From the NCBI GenBank assembly GCA_025765595.1, contig JAIVFH010000552.1, positions 1-14,889 on the forward strand: a stretch of DNA of 14,889 nucleotides. Direction: 5' to 3'. This document shows, piece after piece, positions 1-8,200 of this stretch (position 1 is the stretch's first letter; every line of letters starts with the position of its first letter). The notes below the pieces were generated by a model, which was not told the DNA's origin, did no database searches, and saw nothing but the letters and a program-made list of their open reading frames with translations. Made by a program: the position numbers and the translations under genes. This stretch comes from Obelidium mucronatum (Eukaryota > Chytridiomycota > Chytridiomycetes > Chytridiales > Chytriomycetaceae).

Positions 1-2
1 AC

Positions 3-1049
3 AATCTGACTGACGAACAAGGCAAGGCGTACGAGGCTGTCGGGCCAGATATAGTGAGCATCGACACAGAGGCGACAGTCGTGCGCTTCAGAGATGCTGT
101 TTGGGAAAAGAATAAGGAGGGTCTCTTGAAAGGCCGTTCTGCAGTGGAGTTGCGGATCTGCATTCGACCCTACGATGGCGCTAAGGATCAGTTGTCTTGT
201 TGGTTCGGGGACATGAGGATGAAGAGACTGCGCTGTTTTGTTGTGGTCCCAAACAAGACACGTAAGAATCAATCCTACTTTTATTTAAGTGTAATTGTCA
301 ATAGCAGGTTCTGAGACCATGGATTCCAAACTTGAAATGGTCATTGACTTCATTCTTCAAATGAAGATGGACATGTTTATGCTTGCTGCACAATCCGAAG
401 TAAGCGACAACGACTTCAACAAGCTGCAGACCCACAACTACTATTCTTCAACAAATATTTCGGTTCTACCAAATCATATTCATTGCCAATTTTTGAACAT
501 CGTTCTTCCGACGCAGCAAGTCAGGTTTTAAGAACCTAGATTACTTAATTTATCAGAGATAAATGAACCCAGAAATTTGATGCTTCTGTTCAGACCCATC
601 GAAATTGCTTTTGATGAAGGCAGAATAATATTCTTGAAGATTTTGGACCCTGGACTTCGCTTCGATTCAAAGACTATGCCCCCCCCTACCATTTTGGATC
701 TGGCCATGCGAACCTTTCCTAAGGTACAAAAAGAAATGGATCATCTGAGGAATTCTGATTTTTTTTTTTTTTTTTCCAAATCCAGGACTATACTCCTTCC
801 ACACCAGTTAACTCAATATTCAGAAAGCCATTGGTGGATCTTGAAGGAGACAGTCTAAAATTTGCGAGCAGCATTCCATTCAAACGATGTCTTGCTTTTC
901 ATGCAACCAGAGCAAGATACGAAGCGATTCATGTGCACAAGTGGTTACAGAAGGAAGATTTTGACATACCAGAAGATGCATGGAGTCCGAATATTTCAGA
1001 ATCTCCTGAACTTAAATCTTTCATTGAATTATGGAGGAATGCTGAATAA
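3..1049 (+). CDS. Putative crinkler-like (CRN-type) protein, 5' partial, frame disrupted in the middle
   Basis: The reading frame is open from the window edge, so the true start lies upstream. The first exon (3-261) has a small alpha/beta pattern: an FRDAVWEKN helix, LLKGRSAVELRI, then a hydrophobic strand ending in VVVP. I associate this pattern with the ubiquitin-like N-terminal domain of crinkler proteins, which in some lineages are secreted host-directed proteins. That call is from memory and moderate at best. Intron 1 is 262-307 (gtaaga...gcag). Exon 2 (308-399) has the Met-rich stretch DFILQMKMDMF. The middle (400-558) is ambiguous: one 159-nt intron keeps the frame, but a different, plausible-looking frame lies inside it. 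A later exon (559-723) contains LMLLFRPIEIAFDEGR. A clear intron, 724-785, has 17 T before its acceptor. The last exon (786-1049) ends in TAA. I do not recognise the C-terminal region. No signal peptide is visible because the 5' end is missing. Confidence 0.5.
400..558 (+). other. Unresolved intron or frame break in the crinkler-like gene
   Basis: A GTAAGC donor at 400 and an AG at 557-558 bound a 159-nt segment (53 x 3) whose removal joins exon 2 to the downstream exon in frame. It would be about twice as long as any other intron here. Inside it, a second frame (codons from about 405 to 519) is open and looks protein-like, with LLFFNKYFG and SLPIFEHRSSD. Reaching that frame from exon 2 would require an indel, since no GT-AG pair fits. 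A short intron at about 520-556 would then lead back to the downstream frame. The choice between a long intron and a frameshifted gene cannot be made from this sequence alone. Confidence 0.4.
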
Positions 1050-1065
1050 ACTTAAATGTTTTATT
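1045..1065. terminator. Bidirectional poly(A) signal between convergent genes
   Basis: AATAAA on the plus strand (1045-1050) contains the TAA stop of the crinkler-like gene. The minus strand reads AATAAA at 1065-1060, overlapping the TGA stop of the convergent LRR gene by one base. The two coding regions are only 15 bp apart, so the transcripts' 3' ends must overlap. Confidence 0.65.
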
Positions 1066-2716
1066 CAATCCCAACCTGGCGCCAATCCGGTTCCCAAACC
1101 GCTCGTTGCAGCGGCAGGTTTTTGTTCCAAATCTTCCACCTTCAAACTCTTCAACACTTTTCCGCCCGACACCTTTTTAGCGGCTGACTTCACCTCGACA
1201 ACTCCAACAACTCCTGACCGAAGCTTCTCTTCGTATTTATCCAGTTGCTTTTCTGCCTTCTTAACAGTTTCACTCACTTGTGCTTGGACCGCAGCGGACT
1301 TTACGGTGGTAGTTACAGGCGTCGCAACTGGTGCTTTTGGTTTGAAAGATTCTTTGAAGAAATCATCCCCTGCTGCAGTTATACTCGATTTCTTCGTAGG
1401 TTTAGGATGTGGCAGAGATTCATCGTTGGCAGATTTTCGTTTTAGTGGATTCGAGGTACTGTTGCTGACTCCTGATAACGGTTTCTTTGAGACAGGTGAA
1501 TGATCATTGTTGGCGCGTTGCTTCTTATCTGCCACTCGTGGGAGTGTCTTTTCTGCTAAGCTTTTGACTGACTTGCTCGCGGTATTTGCCACCTTAGATT
1601 TAACGATCCCACTCGATGGCAACGTTTTTTTCAGAAGATCGGAAGCTGGATTAACAAAGTTCGCCTTCTTTTTCGTTGCCTTCTCGGAATTGGCAGAAGT
1701 CTTGGGAGTCTTCCGAGCTTTTTCCACAACAGAATCAGCAGCCCCATCCGCATCCTCCTTATCCTTTTCCTCTTCCTGTTGCTTTTTCAGCAGCCACCCA
1801 CTTTCTTTTCGTTTTTCCTTTCTCTCCAAGAATTTTGAATCGAATCGAACACCATCGAGAACCTTCAAACTGGAACCTCCAGCCCCAATCACCAAGAATT
1901 TATACCCCTTGCTTTCGTCCCCAGCATCGACTGCAGTACTGCTTTCAACCACTGGATTTCCTTTAAAATTCAGATTCACAATCGTGTTTGGTGGTGCCAG
2001 AATCGCCAAACTGGCTGTAAGATTCTCCAAGTTATCAAGACTATTTGATCCCAGATCCAGAGTTTTCAACTGACTTATTGTATAGGTAGAAGATGCTTTA
2101 GGGTTTTTTGTTGGCAAAGATTTGATTTGGTTATGCGATAGTCGTAGTTCTTGGATGGGTGGAGGTGGAATCGTGAAGGTTGGGTATTCCGTCAAATTAT
2201 TGTTTGAAATTGAGAGCTTTTTGAGTTGCAAAAGACGTGGGAATGGTTTGGGGAGAGAAGTCAAGTTGTTGTGGGAGAGGACAAGGGTGTTCAAGTTTGT
2301 TAAAGGGGAGAGGTCTGGGAGTGTCGCGAGGAAGTTGTTGTTTAAAATGAGTGCTTTCAGGTTTTTTCCAAATGAAGCGATAGAAGCAATGGATGTCAGT
2401 TTGTTGGCTCCAAGATTGAGAACCTGCGTTTCTGCCAGTTAGATGATATGGGCCTAAAAATAAATAAGAAGGAGAGCAAAAGTACCTGTATGGATTGAAG
2501 CGTTTCTAAGCCAGCCAGTGATGATAGCTTATTAGACTTCAAGTCGAGCCAGGTCAAGTTTGTCGCAGTTGTGAAATCCAGGGCCCCGCTTGTCAGAGAA
2601 TTGTCTGATATATCCAATCGTCTGAGTGACGAGGGTACATTTTTCGCTTCTTCTAGTTCCATTCCGGAACAGTCGGCTGTTGATGGTTCGCCTTCGATCG
2701 TCAAACACTTGGTCAT
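1065..2716 (-). CDS. SDS22-like leucine-rich repeat protein with Lys-rich C-terminal tail
   Basis: Two exons: complement(2486-2716) and complement(1065-2423), 529 aa. The 62-nt intron (2485-2424) removes a frame-breaking segment and joins LQSIQ to VLNLGANKL, restoring a perfect LRR. Residues from about 30 to 260 hold roughly 8-9 repeats of the form LxxLxLxxNxL, for example LRRLDISDNSL, LTWLDLKSNKL, LKALILNNNFL, LNTLVLSHNNL and LKKLSISNNNL. A closing LKVLDGVRF resembles an LRR cap. The second half (about 270-500) is low-complexity, rich in K, S, A and E, with no recognised domain; it could be a nucleic-acid or nuclear targeting tail. There is no signal peptide or membrane segment, so it is probably intracellular. 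Its job is likely protein scaffolding, but no precise ortholog is recognised. The ATG lies 41 bp after the Dbp6 stop, in the same orientation. Confidence 0.85.
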
Positions 2717-2757
2717 TTCTTGAATTTACAACAAAAAAAAAGAAAGAAAGAAAGAGA
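2717..2757 (-). promoter_or_regulatory. 41-bp gap: helicase 3' end and LRR gene leader
   Basis: This gap separates the Dbp6-like stop codon (2758) from the LRR gene ATG (2716). On the transcribed strand it is pyrimidine-rich, with a TTTC repeat next to a run of T. Pyrimidine tracts near start sites are common in fungal promoters. No AATAAA is visible for the helicase, so its 3' end probably lies inside the LRR gene. Confidence 0.4.
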
Positions 2758-5210
2758 TTATTTTCCCTTTACTAGAAGCGATAACTTCTCAAGAGCTCGT
2801 TCATAAGCGAGCTTTAGTCTTCCAGCAGTTTCATTTTCACTGACTCGCATTCGTGAAACGGTTTTGCCCTCAGATCGCGTTACAAGTCCAACAACATCCT
2901 TCTTGAACCACCTTGCCTCCTTCTCTTCAACAATACTCCATGCGTCTCCTTCCCTTCCAGCACGAGCAGTTCTACCAACACGATGCACATATGTCTTCAC
3001 CCCTCCTCCAGATGTCGGCACATCGTAGTTAACAACACCCTTCACACTCTGCCCCAAGTCCATACCACGCGCCATAACATCACTGCAAACAAGAGCCGTG
3101 ATTTCTCCCTTTGAAAAACTTGTAATCAACCGTTTTCGATCACCCGTACTCAAGTCAGAGCTGATTGCCCGTGATGTGACGACTTTGTTTCCTCCCGTAC
3201 ACATTATTTCATTTACTGATTCAATCAAGGACGCAAGACGGTGTGCACTTTCGACGCTCCTTGTGAAAATGAGGAGACCGGATAGATTGAGGTTGAAAAG
3301 AAGGTGAAGAAGGACTAATGGCTTTGAGCTGGTTGTTTCGACAACAATCATGTGCTCTGTAAGAGTAGGTGGGGCGTTGTATTTTTCAATGGACAGGTCT
3401 TCGTCTTCTTCCTGTTGAAGTTCAAATTGCTGTTCCTCGCCATCAACATTGGTTGTTACCGTCTTTTGGACAGACGTGGAAGTTGAAACGGCAATGTATG
3501 AAGGATTCGTGAGTTGCAACGAAGCAATCTTTTCAGGACTTCTTGTTAGTGTGGCACTGAATAATAACTTTTGGAGTGGTGTATGATGGCGAATTGTGTA
3601 AGTTCCGTTCTTGTTCTGTACATTTCCGTCCTCGAGCTGCTGAACTTGGTCGTGGCGAAGAGATACAACATTATGCAAAGGCATACCAAGTTCATCGACT
3701 TTGAAACCGAGTCTTTGCCATCCTTGTCCAGTAGAATTTGCTTTGGTTGAATCAACCGACGTTGATGGTGCGGCGCAGCATCCACTTGCCAAATACCGGT
3801 CATATCGGCTCTTGGAGTGCGCTGCGAATCCATCTTCGTCATCAACAAGGGCAACGCCATCGCTGTTGATCAAATCCTCTTTTACCCCTTTTAGCACCAT
3901 ACTTAACCACCCTTGGTAATCTTGGATCAAAAGTCGATCGGCCTAGAGTCCAAAATTAGCCAAACACCAACTAATTCAAAACAATTAAAACAAACCTCGT
4001 CCAAAACCAAAAAACGCAAATGCCGCAACGAAAATCCAGGTGTTCCTTTTAGATGGTCTGTAAGCCGCCCAGGAGTAGCCACCAACACATCGACCTTGCA
4101 GCACCTCCGTCGGCCATCATTCAAAATACCTTCTGTGCCAACATCTCTTCCACCAGTTTCCACCAACGTTTCCTGCTCTGCATGGAAACTCATTGATCCC
4201 GTCACAACTCCTATACGAATCGTACTTCCCTTCGATACCTGTTCTAATGTTGTCTTCACTTGAACAGCCAGATCACGCGTGGGGACAACAATTAAAGCGC
4301 GGAGACGCGGAATCACACGCGCAGTCGTTGCTGTGGATGCCAGGACCGGGTTAGAGATGAGATACTCCAGTATGGGAAGAACATAGGCGAGCGTTTTTCC
4401 AGAACCCGTAGCAGATGAAACGAGGAGATCGCCTGGCGGAGTTCGAGGAGACGAAGAATATCGCGATAAAAGAAGTTTTGGCAGAACTGCTTGTTGAACG
4501 GGGAATAGATGGTCAATATCCAACGCCTTCAGACGGGCTTGAGTGTGCTTTGACAGGTTATATGCAGGATTGGCAATACTAGATTCGGGCGTCTTTGTGG
4601 ATAGTGTGGATGGTATACGGGTTGGATTTGCCAGCCATTCTGGTAGTCCTTGAGCTTTCAAGTTCGGTTTCTTGATGCTGGCAGTTCCAGCAAACAGAAA
4701 GGCATTTGGATCCTTGGATTCTACTTCATCATTTTCGTTGATCTCTTCAGCTGCTGGAATATCTTCTGTCAGTTCTTGGACAGGATCCCCCACTGATTCT
4801 TCCATCGCGTCCACGGGATCGTCGGCAATGGTGCCGTCTCGTTCGGCGTCCGCCTGTTCCGGTCCGGCATCGAGCCGCGCCTTCTTCGCCTTCAGCTTGC
4901 TGCCGCCGCGCGAGCGCTTCTTCTCCTTCGGCAGCGGCGCCCGGGAAGCGTCCGCCGCTTCCGGCTTCCGTTCCGGCTCCGCCGGCGCAGACGCACCGCC
5001 CAGCTGGTCGCGCTCGCGCTCGAGCTCGACGGCCCACCGCTTCTTGCGCTGCTTGAGCTCGCGCCAGTCGATCTTAGGCGCGCCGCTGTCTGCCCGCACA
5101 AGCCCGGGCTTGCCGCTCCGCGGGCTCGGCGCGTGGCTCTTTGCGAGGACCGGCGCGGGCGCGGGCGGCGCAGGCTTCTTGTCGTCGCCGTATCGTTCGA
5201 CTTTGAACAT
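2758..5210 (-). CDS. DBP6: DEAD-box ATP-dependent RNA helicase, Dbp6/DDX51 type
   Basis: Two exons: complement(3996-5210) and complement(2758-3942), 799 aa. The 53-nt intron (3995-3943) splits the DEAD motif itself: exon 1 ends VLDE and exon 2 begins ADRLL. Helicase motifs run in order: Q-like FPVQQAVLP, Walker A ATGSGKT (about 267-273), motif Ia PTRDLA, ATPGRL, DEAD (404-407), SAT (about 533), LLIFTR, and HRVGRTARAG (about 725-734). DEADRLLIQDYQGWL is typical of the Dbp6/DDX51 branch, which acts in nucleolar 60S ribosomal-subunit assembly. There is a long insert of about 125 residues between DEAD and SAT, and a charged N-terminal extension of about 220 residues, rich in Lys, Glu, Ala and Pro, which fits a nucleolar factor. 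I chose ATG 5210 (AAA before ATG). An in-frame ATG at 5264 would lie inside the upstream gene's coding end. The first 137 codons are strikingly GC-rich. Confidence 0.9.
4800..5200 (-). other. GC-rich block at the 5' end of the helicase gene
   Basis: Within a single exon, codons change abruptly to G or C at nearly every third position (for example GAG CTC AAG CAG CGC AAG). After about codon 137 the gene returns to AT-leaning codon use. The start codon and leader at 5201-5240 are AT-rich again, so the block is bounded on both sides. It encodes an Ala/Arg/Glu/Pro-rich charged tail rather than the helicase core. Confidence 0.75.
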
Positions 5211-5242
5211 TTTGGAAAACAAAAACAAAAAGAAAACAGAGT
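5211..5242 (-). promoter_or_regulatory. 32-bp gap between LRR membrane protein stop and helicase start
   Basis: The transcribed strand is T-rich, made of repeated TTTTTG-like units, with no AATAAA. The helicase promoter must therefore overlap the upstream gene's coding region, or the two genes share a transcript. Confidence 0.35.
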
Positions 5243-6607
5243 TTATGTTTTTGCTGTCATCCAAGTGTCTCCGCTCTTTCGTCCACGGGTAACTGATTCG
5301 TGGGACCGTCGCGCATCGTAACTGCTCCTTTGTGCTGACGGTATGGAGGCTGGTTTCCCACTACCCAGAGAGCCATACGTAACTTCGCCTGAGGCTCTTC
5401 CCCCTCCAGAGGCCCTTCCTTCATAAATAATATTTTCTTCGACATCTTCTGGATCGTCATAGTACGAATCATCTTCTACGGCCGTAACAGGCTTTTGCTT
5501 TCGCCGTGTATATTGGGCAATGGCTCCAAATACTATCACACCGACGCCTACAAACACAGCTACGACAATCAAAACAATATTTCCAGGGCTCATTGAGGGA
5601 CTTCCTCCTTCGGATGGATTGTTTACTGCGCTGCCACCATTCGTCGGTACTGCTGCAGATATTGTTGGAGAAATCGTTACGTTGGAATCAGGGACTTCTG
5701 ATCCAGGTATGTTCGGCATATTTTCATACTCAGCAAGGTTCATTGGCCCAATACAAGTTGCAGCAGAAGGAGTACATTTCACTATCCCTGTTCCAATGGT
5801 AGGCGGACAGCAAATATTATTGTTTGACACTTGCCGTCTTTCGTACGGTTTTAGTAAGACGATGCTGTTGCCAACAAAAAAAAAAAAAAAAAACCAAGAC
5901 ATACACTGTTTGGAATGAATAATACGGAGCATTTCCGTTTGCATCGAATCCCGGCCATTGTGAAAGAGATGGGTTATTTGACACATCGCTGAGAAGGATA
6001 AAGGAGTGTTTCAGTTTGTTTGATGAGTGGCGAACAAACACTACTCACACATGATACGTTCGAGTCGGCAAATACTGTCCTTTTGCAAGAGCATTACCTC
6101 GCAAGGCATTATTTTTGAATGTTCTGCGAAAAGAGGCGTTAATCGTTATCGGAGTTGGAACTATGGAACACCTACAGGTTCTGGCAGTATTCAAAACCGA
6201 TAGAGTTTCCGTCCAATAGAGTAAGAACTGAAGGAAAAGTCCCGAGTGTTAACGGCGGATTGGAAATATAGCTATCATACAGGATTTTAGCCTCTTCGGG
6301 TTAACTGACTATTAAAAGCCTTAGCCTCATACATGGAAGCAATCGACCAAGGAATCTGAGGATCCGCTGTTTCTGAGCAAGTAGCCGCCGCTTGAGTGCC
6401 TTTCGGGATATCTACTACAAATGAGCATCCACAGTTGGTCCAATAAGTGTTCACAGAATTCGACAACTTTGATGAGAACCCCCAGGCAGTGAAGACGCTT
6501 AGCAAATTTTTACACCCTTGCGGTGATATTTGTCCGTTAACATTGGTGCTGACGAGAAGGAGGACGGCGGCCAGTGCTTGGAAAGTGGTTCTTGGGCGGC
6601 GAGCCAT
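5243..6607 (-). CDS. LRR receptor-like single-pass membrane protein (paralog B)
   Basis: Five exons: complement of 6333-6607, 6176-6271, 6049-6123, 5905-5988 and 5243-5837, 374 aa; every junction is phase 2. The signal peptide spans about residues 1-25 (ALAAVLLLVSTNVNG, cleavage before Q). A Cys-containing N-cap follows (GCKNLLSVF ... NCGCSFVV). Short plant-like LRR units come next (FKNNALRGNAL, DVSNNPSLSQWP), then a CCPP Cys cap. One membrane helix lies at about 262-286 (IVLIVVAVFVGVGVIVFGAI), with an RRKQK stop-transfer signal and a cytosolic tail of about 87 residues that is Ser-, Gly- and Tyr-rich. The last intron (5904-5838) has 18 T, then a TACTAA branch site and an AAAG acceptor. I chose that acceptor over an earlier CAG (5865) because it aligns gap-free with paralog A. 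Probable role: cell-surface sensing or adhesion; no kinase domain is present. The order of genes suggests tandem duplication with 6773-7917. Confidence 0.82.
5838..5904 (-). other. Intron with 18-T tract and TACTAA branch site
   Basis: Donor GTATGT at 5904 is followed by a run of 18 T, a GGCAACAG decoy acceptor, a TACTAAAAC branch-site match and a GAAAG acceptor ending at 5838. Using the final acceptor removes nine extra codons and makes the flanking protein match paralog A (SFQT ... CCP) without a gap. Confidence 0.65.
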
Positions 6608-6772
6608 CCCACAAAGTTTTATCGTTAATTTACTTTAGAAAAAAAAACAATCAAAAGACATTATTCATACGATACTTTATACTTTATCTAAATGTGATAG
6701 GAGACCTTGAAGAAAAAAAGAGGTGGGGGGAAGAAACAAAAAAAAGAAAGTGCTGGGCAGGCTTATGCTATT
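6608..6772 (-). promoter_or_regulatory. 165-bp spacer between the LRR membrane paralogs
   Basis: This must hold the 3' end of paralog A and the promoter of paralog B. On the transcribed strand it has long C/T-rich tracts (around 6710-6750 and 6640-6650) and an AT-rich middle. No clean AATAAA and no ORF were seen. Confidence 0.4.
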
Positions 6773-7917
6773 TTAAGCAGACGATGACGATGGTCCAGCT
6801 ACTGGCACCACTCGGTTTCCAAGAGCGCTCTTTCTTCCATTCTCGAGCTCCAAATCTTCATCCACAATCACAACAGGGCCTTGGTTCTTTCGTGAATAGT
6901 ACATGACTCCACCCAACACAAATCCACCAATAAACAGCAAAACTCCAAGACAAATCACAAAGATCGTTCCAGGAGCATTGATTGGGCTAATGTATGGAAT
7001 CTTTGATGGTGTTGGTGCAATCCATACGTTCAGTCCTCCCGTACCAGTTGGTACAACGGCCCCGTTTTCGCTTCCGCTTCCGCCTGCTGCTGGGTTAGCA
7101 GCAGCAGCAGTAGTGGTTGGTACCACAACTCTAGTGGCAGCAGCACATCGAGGAAGAGTCGCAGGAATGCAAGATGGTAAGTTCCCGTTGGGGCCTTGCG
7201 CTGGGCAACACAATCCAGTGTTTCCAGTCAAAGTAATGGTTTGGAATGAAAGATTTGGAATGGTCCCTTCCGGGTTGGTGGCGGGCCATTGGGCGAGTCC
7301 TGGGTTGTTTGAAAGATCCCTTATAATTTTAAAAGGTTGGTGTTAGTTTGGTGCTGACGAGCGCTCAAACAGTACTTACAATGATGAAGTACGGGAAGGC
7401 AAGTATTCAGCAAGAGACAATGCACCGCCAGTCAGAGCATTGTTGGTAAATGACCTTGGGAATAATTAAAAAGTCAGATCCAAGCCTCCAACCACCGATT
7501 CACAGATAACTTACAAACTCTGACACCATTCGAATCCAGCAGAGTTTGAAGGAGCAACCAACACTGGCGGGAAGGCACTCAAAGTGTTTGGTGGTCGGGA
7601 AATAGATCTAAACAAAATTCACCTGAGGTCAACATTTTGACAGACCAAAGTTTAGTCTCTCCTCGTTTTGAGACTTACACAGAGTTGATTGACCAAACAT
7701 CGCTTGTGAGCTGGCATGCGGCAGCAGCTGTTGAACCGGCCGGAACTGTTACTGTGAAGGAGCATCCACAACTTGTGAAGGCTGTGTTCACTGCAGTCGT
7801 TGGTGCGGTTGTAAATCCGAATGCCGTAAACACCGCTCGAAGGTTGGTGCATCCAGCTGTGCTGATTTGTGCATTCACAATGTGGGCAAGAGCCACTGCC
7901 AGTATCACAAATTGCAT
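6773..7917 (-). CDS. LRR receptor-like single-pass membrane protein (paralog A)
   Basis: Four exons: complement of 7679-7917, 7515-7607, 7380-7454 and 6773-7319, 317 aa. All three introns (7678-7608, 7514-7455, 7379-7320) start GTAAGT and are phase 2. The protein starts with a signal peptide (MQFVILAVALAHIVNA, then Q). I chose ATG 7917 over an in-frame ATG at 7965 because it places the hydrophobic core at the N-terminus. An N-cap with GCTNLRAVF and SCGCSFTV follows, then LRR-like units LSFTNNALTGG and LDLSNNPGLAQWP, a TLTGNTGLCCP cap, and a Thr/Ala/Pro-rich stalk. One membrane helix lies at about 252-276 (TIFVICLGVLLFIGGFVLGG), with a 40-residue acidic then Ser-rich cytosolic tail. The LxxNxLxG style resembles plant LRR receptor-like proteins that lack a kinase. 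Ligand and pathway are unknown. It is transcribed divergently from the acyltransferase. Confidence 0.85.
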
Positions 7918-8200
7918 CTGGGATAAAAAAATAGTTTGGGAAATAGAAAAATTCAATCGATACACAACCGTTCAATCGTTGCACAACACTGAGCTTAATG
8001 TCCAGAAGGAAAAAGATTGTATGTTTCCTTCAAATATTCTGAGCCATTTTCCCAGCGGAGGTAAAAGTGGTTAAGTGATACAATGGCTATGGAATTCCAA
8101 TTGGCTGAAGAGCCTCTATCGAAATAAGACGCCTTAACGTTTGTGTTAAAGATAAAAGAAACTAGGTGAGTTGTGGCGTGTTTTTTTTAGTTCTTCAAAA
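7918..8200. promoter_or_regulatory. Divergent promoter region
   Basis: This 283-bp region separates two start codons in opposite orientation. It contains CCAATTGG at 8097-8104, a palindrome that presents a CCAAT box on both strands, about 97 bp from the acyltransferase ATG and 180 bp from the LRR gene ATG. A small AG-GTGAGT ... TTTTTTTTAG segment (8166-8190) just before the ATG looks splice-like, but at 25 nt it is too short to call an intron. No ORF is supported here. Confidence 0.55.

Noticed and set aside
766..782. T17 run as an assembly artefact
   Set aside because: It sits exactly where a polypyrimidine tract belongs, upstream of a CAG acceptor whose use joins two good exons in frame.
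1507..2073. Plus-strand ORF of 188 codons opposite the LRR gene
   Set aside because: It lies antisense to the Lys/Ser-rich tail and repeats of a well-supported minus-strand gene; its Ser/Phe-rich composition is the mirror of that tail.
2731..2757. A-rich/GAAA repeat as a retroposon poly(A) tail
   Set aside because: No target-site duplication or element body is present; on the transcribed strand it reads as a pyrimidine tract between tightly packed genes.
5211..5264. Longer N-terminus of the helicase from ATG 5264
   Set aside because: It would start inside the coding end of the upstream gene and adds a Phe-rich stretch not expected in Dbp6 proteins; ATG 5210 has a better context.
5520..5918. 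Plus-strand ORF of 132 codons
   Set aside because: It is antisense to the membrane helix and stalk of LRR paralog B and crosses its T-rich intron.
7918..7965. Longer N-terminus of LRR membrane paralog A from ATG 7965
   Set aside because: It would place 16 extra residues before an otherwise standard signal peptide.
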